From: Ipomoea triloba | Lineage: Eukaryota; Streptophyta; Magnoliopsida; Solanales; Convolvulaceae | Direction: 5' to 3' | Length of the DNA: 64,000 nt | NCBI RefSeq assembly: GCF_003576645.1 | Contig: NC_044916.1 | Span: 14,210,548 to 14,274,547, forward strand | Shown here: positions 22,991 through 31,872 of the stretch, piece by piece | Layout of the letters: each line of letters opens with the position of its first letter | How positions within the stretch are numbered: the first letter of the stretch is position 1 | Notes under the pieces: generated by a model | Database searches by the model: none | What the model was told of the DNA's origin: nothing | What the model saw: only the letters and a program-made list of their open reading frames with translations | Made by a program: the position numbers and the translations under genes

Positions 22991-24112
22991 AAATCNGAAT
23001 GTGTGGAAGTAGCTTACATTCGGTTTCCTTCCATTCCACAACTCATATGGAGTCTTTCCAACTCCTTTCACGATCAAGGACCGATTTTGGGTATAGCACG
23101 CTGTGTTGATTGCTTCTGCCCAAAATCCTTGAGATATGTTGGCTTGCGAGAGCATGGTCCTTGCGGCTTCCTTGAGAGTTCTGTTCCTTCTTTCAGCAAC
23201 TCCGTTCTGTTGAGGCGTTCGAGCAGCTGACAATTGATGATGAATACCGTTTTCGTTGCAGTAGCTCTCGATAACTTGATTAACGAACTCTCCACCTTGA
23301 TCTGACCGAATCTTTAGTATCGAGACATCATTTTCAATTTGAACCTGCTTCAGAAGGTTTGGTAAGGCAACTTTTGTCTCGCTTTTCTTGGTTAAGAACA
23401 CGGTCCAGGTGAATCTTGTGTAGTCATCTACTACCACAAGAGTGTACTTTCTTCCTCTCATGCTGGGTGGGTCTACTGGGCCAAATAAGTCCATATGGAG
23501 AAGACTTAGTGGTCTAGTAGATGATGTCTCGGCTTTGGTTTTGAAAGAGGATTTGGTCTGTTTACAGCGTTGACATGCCTCACAAATCTTGTCTTTTCGA
23601 AACGTAACTTTGGGCAGTCCTTCCACAAGGTTCCTCTTAGTAAGCTTGTTGATAGTTTTGAAGTTCAGATGGCTAAGCTTACTGTGCCAATTCCAGCATA
23701 AGTCTTCCTTGCTCCTTGCCAGCATACATAGGGATGGTTTGGCAGAACTCCAATCCACTATGTACATGTTTCCTTTCCTTGCTGCTTCCAGGACGACTTC
23801 GAGAGATTCCTCTTGCATGATTTGGCACTTGCTTTTGGTGAAGATCACTCTGTAGGCTTTGTCACAGAACTGGCTTGTGCTAAGGAAGTTGAATTTGAGT
23901 CCCTCAACGTAGGATACCCCCTTGATCACCAATTCATTCTTATGAATTTCACCAACAACCTTTGTGCGACCTTTCTTCTCGTTGTCTCCAAATGTCACCA
24001 GGGGACCTTCGATAGGATGGATGTTCTCTAGCAGTGTTAAGTTTCCCGTCATATGTCTCGAACATCCACTGTCAATGAACCATGTGTCCCTGGTGTCCTG
24101 CAAGCGGATCAA
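22991..24112 (-). CDS. Sirevirus protease and integrase (C-terminally truncated)
   Basis: About 370 codons. It begins with the protease motif [13 protein letters not shown], then a GAG-pre-integrase region, the HHCC zinc finger (HSKLSHLN ... [11 protein letters not shown] near 23580) and the integrase core with D (HMDLFGPVD), D (IRSDQGGEF) and E ([14 protein letters not shown]). It stops at the junction near 22996, losing the C-terminal GKGGY-like part. The frame differs from that of gag: gag ends TGA at 24109-24111 and this frame is open from there, so either gag and pol are joined by frameshifting or a mutation separates them. Confidence 0.9.
22996..22996. other. Ambiguous base exactly at the pol deletion point
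   Basis: A lone N lies where integrase (plus-strand reading TGTGTGGAAG) is fused to the RT middle. Roughly 0.9-1 kb of normal copia pol is missing here. An N at precisely this point hints that the join was made by the assembler. Confidence 0.85.
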
Positions 24113-26346
24113 GCAGATTTAGGTACCCAAACTTTGGGTCCTGGTTGGTTAGTAAGTTTAGGCATCCATTTATACCTTGGACCCATTACTCCAGGCCTAG
24201 GTGCAATGTAGCCATTATACGTTTGATAATCATAAGGAATGCTAGCAAAGGTTTTGGGCCTCTTTGGTGCATAAATCAACTTAGGTATAGACTTTTCGAT
24301 CGGCTTATGCACCATGCCTTTCATACGCTGTTTGGTCATGTGAAATTGCTGGATGTGAGGTTTCTTCCAGAAATCATGATTCGATGACCAATTCTCACTA
24401 GATGGATAGAGTCTGCCTTTCTCCATCCGTGAGTTCCTAACTTTATGGATCTCAGACCTTCCATATTTGCCTTGAAGCGCACTATATGGAATGTAGCTCC
24501 TTTTGTACTTGGAATGGCCTTGCGAGAGATAGCTAGGTGATCTCTCGATATTGTTTACCCGGCCATACTTCGTAGCTTTCCTATACTTTCCATTGCTGGT
24601 GTATAGGGACGGTTTATGAATAGCTACTCTGGTCTTTTCTGTTGGTCTTTTATGACCTTTGTTTGGTTTGGGTTGAGATCCTCCATTATTTGAAGTTCCC
24701 AAACCATTGGTCTGTTTATCTCTCGAGAGACAGTCTTGACGGAACCCTAGACCGGTTCTATCACTAGTAGGTCTGTGATCATTTACCATTTTCTCCATAG
24801 CTTTGGAGGAATTCGTGTATGATGCTATGACCTTTCTAAGATTAAGCTCTCTGGTCTCTCGAGCTTTGCACTCTTCAGCCAGTAGGATTACTTTAGCTTC
24901 TAACTCACTTACTTTGAGAGTTAGCTCAGAATTCTCTTTCGAGACATTCTTAAGCATATCTCTTTCAGCAGTTAGCTTGCTGTTTTCTTCCCGGATTTTG
25001 GCATGAGTGCTGTTAGCGATACCGAGATCCCTTTTAAGTGTTTCAAGCATCTCAAAGGGATCTTCATCGCTTCCGAACGAAGAACAACGAGAGGTAGAGG
25101 TAGAGCAGCGAGATGTGGAAGTAGAGGTTACCTCATTGTTAATGGCCATTAGACATTGATCCTCTTCTTCCTCGGTGTATAAGCAGATGAGTCCCCTCTC
25201 ATCTTCTGAGCTGCTGCTGCCTTCACTGGAGCTCGATGTCTCGGACTCCTCGATTGCTCTCTCGAGTTCCTCAGCAACAAGCGCCTTTCTGCGCAGATGT
25301 TTCCTTGAATCTCCCTTGAAGCCACTTTGTGCTGGCTTTTCTTTGGATTCCTCCTTTCTCCTGGAGTCCCTGCCTTCTTGGCCTTGATACTTACTTACCA
25401 TGGGGTAAGGGCACTCGGCTTTGAAGTGTCCTGGTCTCCTACAGTTGTAGCAGAGACCCTGATTTTCCTCCTCTATCCTTCTGGATGAATGGTTCTCATT
25501 GTTCCTTCTTGAGGAGGAAGGTGAACTTGTGTTGCTCTCCGTTGACTTCCTCATGAATTTCCTGAATTTCCTCATGAAGAGAGCAAACTGTTCGTCAGAT
25601 AACATATTAGTGGGATTAGGATCTGACCTTGAAGAGGTGGATGGTTGATCAGCAACCAGTGCCACATTCCGTCTGTCCACCACGTCCTCATCTCTCGGAA
25701 GCATCTCAAATTCGAAGGCTTTGAGATCTCTGAAAAGTTGGTCGGTTGTGGTGTTCTTCAAATTCCTGTGATCACGCATTGTGATCACCTTCATTTCCCA
25801 CTCCTTGGTAAGGCCTCGTAAGACCTTCAAGTTTAGCTCCTTTTGTGGAATCTCCTTCTCGAGATCACTGATCTCGATTGATAGCTTCATGAACCGAGAT
25901 TCCATGCTGTCAATGCTCTCCCCTGGCTTCATCTTGAAGTCCTCGAACTTCTTCATGGCCACGGTGAGCTTGTTCTCCTTTTCCTGTTCGTCACCTTCAC
26001 CAATTAACATCAAAGTATCCCATACCTCTTTTGCCGTTTTGCACTTTCTCACTTTTGGGAAGATGGTTTCGTCTATAGCTCTGAAGAGAATGTCCTTGGC
26101 AATATTGTCCAGGTTGTTTCTCTTCCTATCATCACTTGTCCATTCTTCCCTAGGTTTTGGGATGTACTTTTGTGTGTCTTGGGTTTGAGCTGCAGCAGTA
26201 TTGACCATTAAGATTTTGACTGGTCCAGAAGTTATAACCTCGGCCATCTCATCATGGAGGGCTGATAGATACGCAAGCATGCGTGTTTTCCAGTCATCGA
26301 ACCTGCTAAGATCAAAAAGAAGGTGTCTCGACAACATGCTATCCAT
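24109..26346 (-). CDS. Sirevirus gag
   Basis: A 745-codon frame with ATG at 26346, about 100 bp after the PBS. The N-terminal 250 residues match the copia gag (UBN2-type) fold: FDDWKTRMLAYL, W..L near residue 110 (AKEVWDTLM) and MKPGESIDSMESRFMKL. One CCHC zinc knuckle (CYNCRRPGHFKAEC) is near residue 300. The C-terminal half is a charged, S-rich and coiled-coil tail, unusually long, as is typical of Sireviruses. It forms the particle that packages the RNA. The frame is uninterrupted. Confidence 0.92.
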   Translation of the reverse strand: MDSMLSRHLLFDLSRFDDWKTRMLAYLSALHDEMAEVITSGPVKILMVNTAAAQTQDTQKYIPKPREEWTSDDRKRNNLDNIAKDILFRAIDETIFPKVRKCKTAKEVWDTLMLIGEGDEQEKENKLTVAMKKFEDFKMKPGESIDSMESRFMKLSIEISDLEKEIPQKELNLKVLRGLTKEWEMKVITMRDHRNLKNTTTDQLFRDLKAFEFEMLPRDEDVVDRRNVALVADQPSTSSRSDPNPTNMLSDEQFALFMRKFRKFMRKSTESNTSSPSSSRRNNENHSSRRIEEENQGLCYNCRRPGHFKAECPYPMVSKYQGQEGRDSRRKEESKEKPAQSGFKGDSRKHLRRKALVAEELERAIEESETSSSSEGSSSSEDERGLICLYTEEEEDQCLMAINNEVTSTSTSRCSTSTSRCSSFGSDEDPFEMLETLKRDLGIANSTHAKIREENSKLTAERDMLKNVSKENSELTLKVSELEAKVILLAEECKARETRELNLRKVIASYTNSSKAMEKMVNDHRPTSDRTGLGFRQDCLSRDKQTNGLGTSNNGGSQPKPNKGHKRPTEKTRVAIHKPSLYTSNGKYRKATKYGRVNNIERSPSYLSQGHSKYKRSYIPYSALQGKYGRSEIHKVRNSRMEKGRLYPSSENWSSNHDFWKKPHIQQFHMTKQRMKGMVHKPIEKSIPKLIYAPKRPKTFASIPYDYQTYNGYIAPRPGVMGPRYKWMPKLTNQPGPKVWVPKSA

Positions 26347-26444
26347 TTTAAAAATTATCTCGTGCTTTGAAAGATTTTTAAAGGGTTTTTCAAAGAAGGA
26401 TCTCTAGGCAATATAAACAAAGGTTTATATCGATCAGAGAACTT

Positions 26445-26456
26445 GCTCTGATACCA
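26445..26456 (-). promoter_or_regulatory. Primer-binding site of the Sirevirus
   Basis: On the minus strand TGGTATCAGAGC follows the LTR end CCAACA after two bases. It pairs with initiator tRNA-Met and fixes 26459-28247 as the 5' LTR of this copy. Confidence 0.93.
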
Positions 26457-27418
26457 ATTGTTGGTCCCAAGGGGATGGGGTACAAGTCTAGAGGGGGGGG
26501 GGTGAATAGACTTGTATAAGATTTTGCAAATCTTTTTCGACTTCTCGTGTGTATTGGACTTAGGATGTTTAGGTCCGATACCTCACAAGATGAAGGCAAA
26601 GTTTTATGCGCAGCGGAAAGGTTATCCCCTTTTAGTTAGCACGAGTTTGAGTTAGTTCGAGAGGTGCGGTTATATGCAGTGCAATTCGAGAGTTAGATAG
26701 CGAGAGATAAAAGCAGAAAGTAAATGCGAGAGAGATTTTTAAGTGGTTCGGCTAACCCGCCTACATCCACTCTTCTTCCAGAAACTCCCTGGAAGGATTG
26801 CACTAAAATTTCCCTTTTTAGTACAATATCGAGCGCTTGAGCTTTGATCACGAAGCCCGCCTCAAGCCTCAGGTTTTTCGCCCCGCTTCTTGTTACTCCA
26901 CCTATCGAGCACTTGAGCTTTGATCACCAACCCCGCCTCAAGCCTCAGGATCTTCACAAGACAGCTCCCAGGTTACTCCGCCTCTCCTCAGGTTTTTCTC
27001 CCCACTTCCAGTTACTCCACCTCTTGAGCACTTGAGCTTTGATCACCAAGCCCGCCTCAAGCCTCAGGATCTTCACTAGACAGCTGCCATGTTACTCCGC
27101 CTCTTCTTGCTTAATCCAAAGCAAGGACCTTTGGTTGTCACAGTTGAGTGTAACAAGCTCCAATCTGACCAGAAGCTATCGTTGTATCAACGTCGATGTA
27201 GAGCAGCTTCGGTCACCTTCTAGATGTATAGCAGTTTAAGCTTTGTAACTCTCTCAAACACTAAGATGTGTTTTCTCGCTGTTTTGAATATCAGGATGAT
27301 ATTCCAAGTTGAGCACTTGCACTTTTGAATGTTCTAAGCAGACACCTCTTAAGATTTTCGAATGAACCAACCTCTTACGAAACTTCACCCCTTTTTTTTT
27401 GAACTTGTGTCTTCACGT

Positions 27419-27428
27419 CCTTTTTATA
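27419..27428 (-). promoter_or_regulatory. TATA box of the Sirevirus LTR
   Basis: TATAAAAAGG on the minus strand, about 820 nt from the LTR start. The left LTR lacks this stretch because it has been replaced (16218-16827), so only this LTR retains the promoter core. Confidence 0.7.
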
Positions 27429-27829
27429 TGAGAGTTAAGGAATAATTCCGTTGGACGGAAAATTATTCCGTTTGAAATTTGTCTCCCATGTTGTGTATGG
27501 GACTTGCATCCTTTCAGCATTTTTCATGGAGTGGTGGTCTTGTAACTTGAGCCTTTTGTTTGGTAGTGGATATTCCATAATCCACTTTCTTGAGTCCATG
27601 CTCCACTTGCTACTTTTGGTAAAAGTTACTCTTTTTAAATTCCCATTGATCCTCGTTTTAGGGAATAAGACTGACTTTGGATTAGTGCACCTTCTATCCG
27701 TTTGTTGTGGAATTCTGATGTGGCATCCACTTCTGGCACCTCCTTAATATTTTATCTCCATGATATTCTTCTTCTCCAAACTTTATTCATGCTTCCTGAC
27801 CATCATTCAGCCTTTTGGAGAAATGTCAG

Positions 27830-28010
27830 TTTATCGAGACCAAGATTGATGTCTCGATTGTTTGAGGTCTTGATCCCCATGTATCGAGAGATCTATCTCT
27901 CGAACTCTGCTTATGTCTCGAACTGGGTTGTTGTATCGAGAGATCCTATCTCTCGGACTCTGCTTATGTCTCGAGACTTAGTTGATGTCTCGCAGACCCT
28001 TATTCCTCCA
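27830..28010. repeat. Palindromic TCGAGAG/CTCTCGA cluster in U3
   Basis: TATCGAGAGATC and its partner TATCTCTCGA alternate: TCGAGAG at 27884 and 27936, CTCTCGA at 27897, with variants GTCTCGA between them. The cluster recurs at about 16890-17050. Sirevirus U3 regions are, as I recall, known to be palindrome-rich. Confidence 0.8.
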
Positions 28011-28247
28011 GTGTTGTCCCGTGCCTTCTTCTGATCTATCTATAGGATTACAACACGAGACTTTCTAAGATGTTCACACAAGTTTACCTTAAGCTTAAAT
28101 ATTTTCCGAGTTGAGCTCAAGTTACCCGGTTGTATTTTCGCTCTTAGTTTACTTGTCGAACTTACATTGATTCCTATTTTTCGAGACTTAGGGGATTCTA
28201 AAATACATTTTGGTATCATCAAAACCTAATACATTATGTTCCTAACA

Positions 28248-31200
28248 ATTTCCCCCTTTTTGATGATGCCAACACTTATACTTACTTGTATGCCTGATTA
28301 GCAAGAAAAGATCATTGATTTTATTTTCAGTGCATACGGTAAGTTTGACAAGCGAGCTAATATGCTAAACCATGAAGTAAGAACTCACACAACACCCCAG
28401 CAAAAGATATATATATATATTAACATAACGGGAATGTTTTACAAGACTTTTAGCAGAAAAGATAAAATAGAAGAAGACAAAAGAGATCAAGAACAATCAG
28501 AGATGATCAAGAAAGAGTTATGGACTACGAGAGCTTACTTCTTGTTTGCTAGAATCTTCTTGTTGATTGCTTCTCGTGTCTTGATGGGGTTTTTTGTGTC
28601 TACCAAACTCAGATAGTCATCTGTGACATGGAAGAATAGGTAGTTTCTGAAAGCCTCCCCAACAAACTCACCTTCAATTACTTCATTCTTCCACCAGTAG
28701 ATACATTCTTCTGGAGACGACATTCCAACATACTTCACCAGATTGAAGATCTGATGGACGAGACTTTGCTCGGTGTCTTCTCTATTTCCGAACTTGAAGG
28801 CGATCATCTTTTGTTCATCTTTTCTTTCTTTCTCTGTTTGTTGTTCTTGCCTTTTCCTTTTTCTTTCTCTGTCTTCTTCTCTTCGCTTCTCTAATTCTTT
28901 TGTGCGCTGAACCCTTAGATCCTCCTTCCTCTTGGCTTCCTCCACTGCCTTGCTTATTGTCTTTGGGACTTTTGGAGGAGGTCCAGCTGGTTCACTTGCT
29001 GCCCTTTTCTTCTTGCTAGTTGTTGATGTCCTTTCCTGAGTATTTTCCCCCTTGGTGGCATCATTTGTGCGGGAAAGGAGGGTGGACAAGCCTTCGAAGA
29101 GTGCTTGAAGTTGGGCAGGCACTTAGTTCGACAGATCATCGAGTAGTGCTTTCATCACGTCCTGTCGAAGTTCACTGGAATATTGGAAGGCTCGAAGCTC
29201 TGCTCGTATCTCAGCTAATTCAGCTCTCGCACCTGCAGCCTCTGCTCGAGCTACAGCAGCTTCATCTGCAGCTTTCCGTGCTGCATCCTCAGCCCATACT
29301 GCCTGTTCGAGAAGTTCGTTATGACGGCCTTGGGATTCACTTGTGCCAGCAGCAGGCATTGCAGCATTGCGGACAACAGCGAGTATCCTCTCGAGCTGAG
29401 CCATCTTCTGAGATTGATCAGCCATGAATTGACGCACTTCGCCAATGAAGGCTTCTTCGGCCTGTTGATCATAGTCAGAAGTAGAAGAAGAGAAGTGAGA
29501 AGTACCTTTTATCGGAGGGGACTTGGGTGCTTCCAGATTTCCACCCATGACTTGCAGTTGCGAGTCCACCTCTCGATTGAGTGTCTGAGGGGTCGCAGGG
29601 ACACTGGGTTCAGAGCGCGAAGGTAGCTCCATGTCAGGCGCTTCCCGGTTTCCATCCAATAGAAGTTCCCCCTCAGCGTGATCTCTCGAACTAGTGCTGG
29701 GAACTTGGTCATCTGCTGGTGAGGTTGGAGACGAAGTGTTGACGAGTGCTTCCCTGTTTCCACCTTCGATGGTTGCTTCGTCTTCCTCAGTACCTCTCGA
29801 ATCAGCAGGACTTTGGACATTTTGCTCTCGTTGCTCATCAGATTGCACCTCAGCTTGCTCAGGTGAGTCAGGAATCACTATGGTTTCAGGAGCAGCTGGT
29901 GCACTCCACCTTTCTCTTTCCGTATCGATGGGAAAACCTGGGAGTTGGAGCAACGGTATTTCACCCTCTCGAACTGTCTGTGCTTCATCGGTGTCGTTTG
30001 ATGGTGTGGACTCAGGAGCTGGCAGCAGTATGACTGAGCTGGGTGCCACCTCAAGTGCTTCAGAGGTCTCGGATTCACCTCTCGAAGCTGCTACCTGTTC
30101 ATCCAGAGCAGAAATGTTTGCTTGGGACAAGGGGATTGCGGCTGTTGGTATTGGATTCTCAGAATCATCTCGAGCAATCCCAGAGGTCTCTCCTGGACCT
30201 CTCGTATCCTCTACTTGATGTCCCAATGATAGAGCAGTGGCAAGCCTGATATCTTCTTGAAATTTGGCTTCTGATTCACGGTCCGTGTCAGGCTCGACTT
30301 CTTGTTCATCAGCAGCTAGGCCTTTCCCTTTGTCAGATCTCTCAAGATTTCTCTTGATTGTATTCATTTCATGGGCAAGGTCAAGAAGTTCACTGGCTGG
30401 GAGTTCTGTGAGGTTTAACCAGTTCAACGCGAACATCTCCTCAGCCTCCATATCTGCTGCTTGAGCAATCAGTTGATCAAAAGGGCCTGTTCTCCAGTTT
30501 ATCCATCGAAGAACCCTGGAGAAGTCACTTAGGCTTGTTGCATCTTCACCACGGCGATCTAACTGAGTAGTAGCATCATCATTAAAGTCATGAGATCCAG
30601 CAGATAGGATTTCTGTTGCCGATGCAGCTTCCACTATTACCTCTCGAACCACCTCTCGTGGTTCCTCAACTTCTGTCTGTACTGGATCACTGAGGCTTCG
30701 AGGGAGAAGGTGCACCCTTAACACCTTTAGCCTTTGGAGCTTGAGATTTCGTCCTACCCATATAGGTATTCCGATGAATCTCTCGCCCTTCCCTCAGTTC
30801 TAAGCCCTTCAAACTTAGAAGATATTGAACAACAAAACCGAAACCAACCTTTTTACTGATCGTCAGGTTGGTGTTGGAGACTGAGCTTTGCACCTGCTGT
30901 TGAAGAAAATTGAAGATGATGTGTGCCCAGTCCATTTTGTTGTTGTTCCAGATGGCGTGGAGGATTTTGAGGATGTCCAGATTGATTTCGTCAGTTCCAG
31001 ACACCTTGCCGAGCACGAATTTCATGATTAGGTCGGCAGCAAGAACAAACCTCTCCTTTAGGTGGAACTTGCGGAGGGCAGAGGATGCTCTTGTCGGAGC
31101 AGACTCCAGTCGGATTTTCTCCCAAAAAGCTTGCTTGTCCAAGTCGTAATCCGAGAGATGCTGGACTGCTTCCTCCGACGTCGCGAAGTCGAATACCGCT

Positions 31201-31293
31201 CTGAGGTCACCAACAGAGGTCGTGATATGGAACTCATTGAACCGACTCTCTATTTTGCCCTTCGTGACCTTGGCATTCGCGAACCATTCAGTG
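28248..31293 (-). mobile_element. Truncated second Sirevirus copy (3' end only)
   Basis: Polypurine tract at 28248-28265, then sequence matching 17311-21290 in part: the env-like region only. It has deletions of about 350 bp (between positions equivalent to 19888 and 20248), about 115 bp (near 29655) and 12 bp (near 28717). It ends inside the env-like ORF at about 31293, where Tekay LTR sequence begins. Its pol, gag and 5' LTR are gone. Confidence 0.9.
28535..31293 (-). pseudogene. Env-like ORF of the truncated Sirevirus copy
   Basis: Three readable pieces: from the junction to 30687, 30724-29123 and 29122-28535. A CAA to TAA change at about 29126 ends the middle piece; the 350-bp deletion near 30690 joins two frames. 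Where the first copy carries a stop at 18530 this copy reads through, so the two copies have different breaks and decayed independently. Confidence 0.85.
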
Positions 31294-31872
31294 CCGTCGA
31301 GCTAACTACACTTCACCGTGTACGTCATTTCAGATGTCATCCAGTGAGGGATCCTGTAGCCCGGCAAACACTCCTGATCATGTTTGCCTGGGACCTACTT
31401 TTGTTGGTCAGATTCTGCATGACACGTCGGGCAGAGACCCGTATTCTCCACCCTATTCTCAAGGCTACTCTCCAGGCTATACTCCAGCATCCCCTAACTA
31501 TACTCCAGCAACCCCAGTCAGCCTAGTAAATATCTTTTGGTAACCTTAGTTTTGGCTGACTCTAGTCTGTTAGGTTGTGGAGGACCCGGAGTTTGTAATG
31601 ACAGCCCGTCGGGCAAACTCTTGTAGATATCTTTTGATATTAATATATATATATATACCTAAAATATTATATTTTGATGTTTGGGGTGTTGATGTTGAGT
31701 GAAATTTCTTTTAGCCTGTGCACTGAGAGTGGAAGTTTTATCAAAGAGGTGATAGAATTCACTCTAAGTGTGGCGGTAGCACCCAGTTTTCTGTTGATAT
31801 GATGTATAAGCTTCCGCAGCGTTTATTACGGATTTCGTGATAAGTGTAAGTCTTGAGAACCGGGGTGTTACA
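31293..31872 (+). mobile_element. 3' LTR of element 2, terminal part
   Basis: Begins with GCCGTCGAGCTAACTACACTTC, matching the minus-strand reading near 44960-44990, and ends GGGGTGTTACA at 31872, the LTR terminus. Orientation and subfamily fit a continuation of 5275-7929. It contains the small LTR ORF at 31334-31543 and the conserved hairpin region (about 31712-31782). Confidence 0.82.
31334..31543 (+). CDS. Short LTR-encoded ORF (diverged homologue of 47350-47841)
   Basis: 69 codons, starting MSSSEGSCSP directly after a splice-acceptor-like TTTCAG. It ends in a Y/S/P-rich repeat (YSPPYSQGYSPGYTP). The ORFs inside the LTRs at 47350 and 55567 start MSRVGSCSP at the same LTR place, also after a CAG, and are also P/Y-rich. 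Function unknown; this copy may be truncated. Confidence 0.45.
   Translation: MSSSEGSCSPANTPDHVCLGPTFVGQILHDTSGRDPYSPPYSQGYSPGYTPASPNYTPATPVSLVNIFW

Larger units (their letters stand above)
17311..26458 (-). mobile_element. Interior of Sirevirus (Ty1/copia, Maximus/SIRE type)
   Basis: A 9.1-kb minus-strand interior: PBS (26445-26456), a large gag with one CCHC knuckle, protease and integrase, RT and RNase H, a non-coding spacer, then a long env-like ORF and a polypurine tract (17311-17326). The order PR-INT-RT-RH is that of copia elements, and the extra 3' ORF and big gag point to Sireviruses. It is defective: part of pol is missing at 22996 and the env-like frame is broken. Confidence 0.93.
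26459..28247 (-). mobile_element. Intact Sirevirus LTR shared by two tandem copies
   Basis: 1789 bp, sense start TGTTAGG at 28247 and end CCAACA at 26459. It is at once the 5' LTR of the copy to its left (PBS at 26445) and the 3' LTR of the truncated copy to its right (polypurine tract at 28248). A TATAAAAAGG box is at about 27419-27428 (minus). Near 26831-27060 a unit containing TTTGATCACCAA and GCCTCAAGCCTCAGG repeats three times. Confidence 0.93.
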
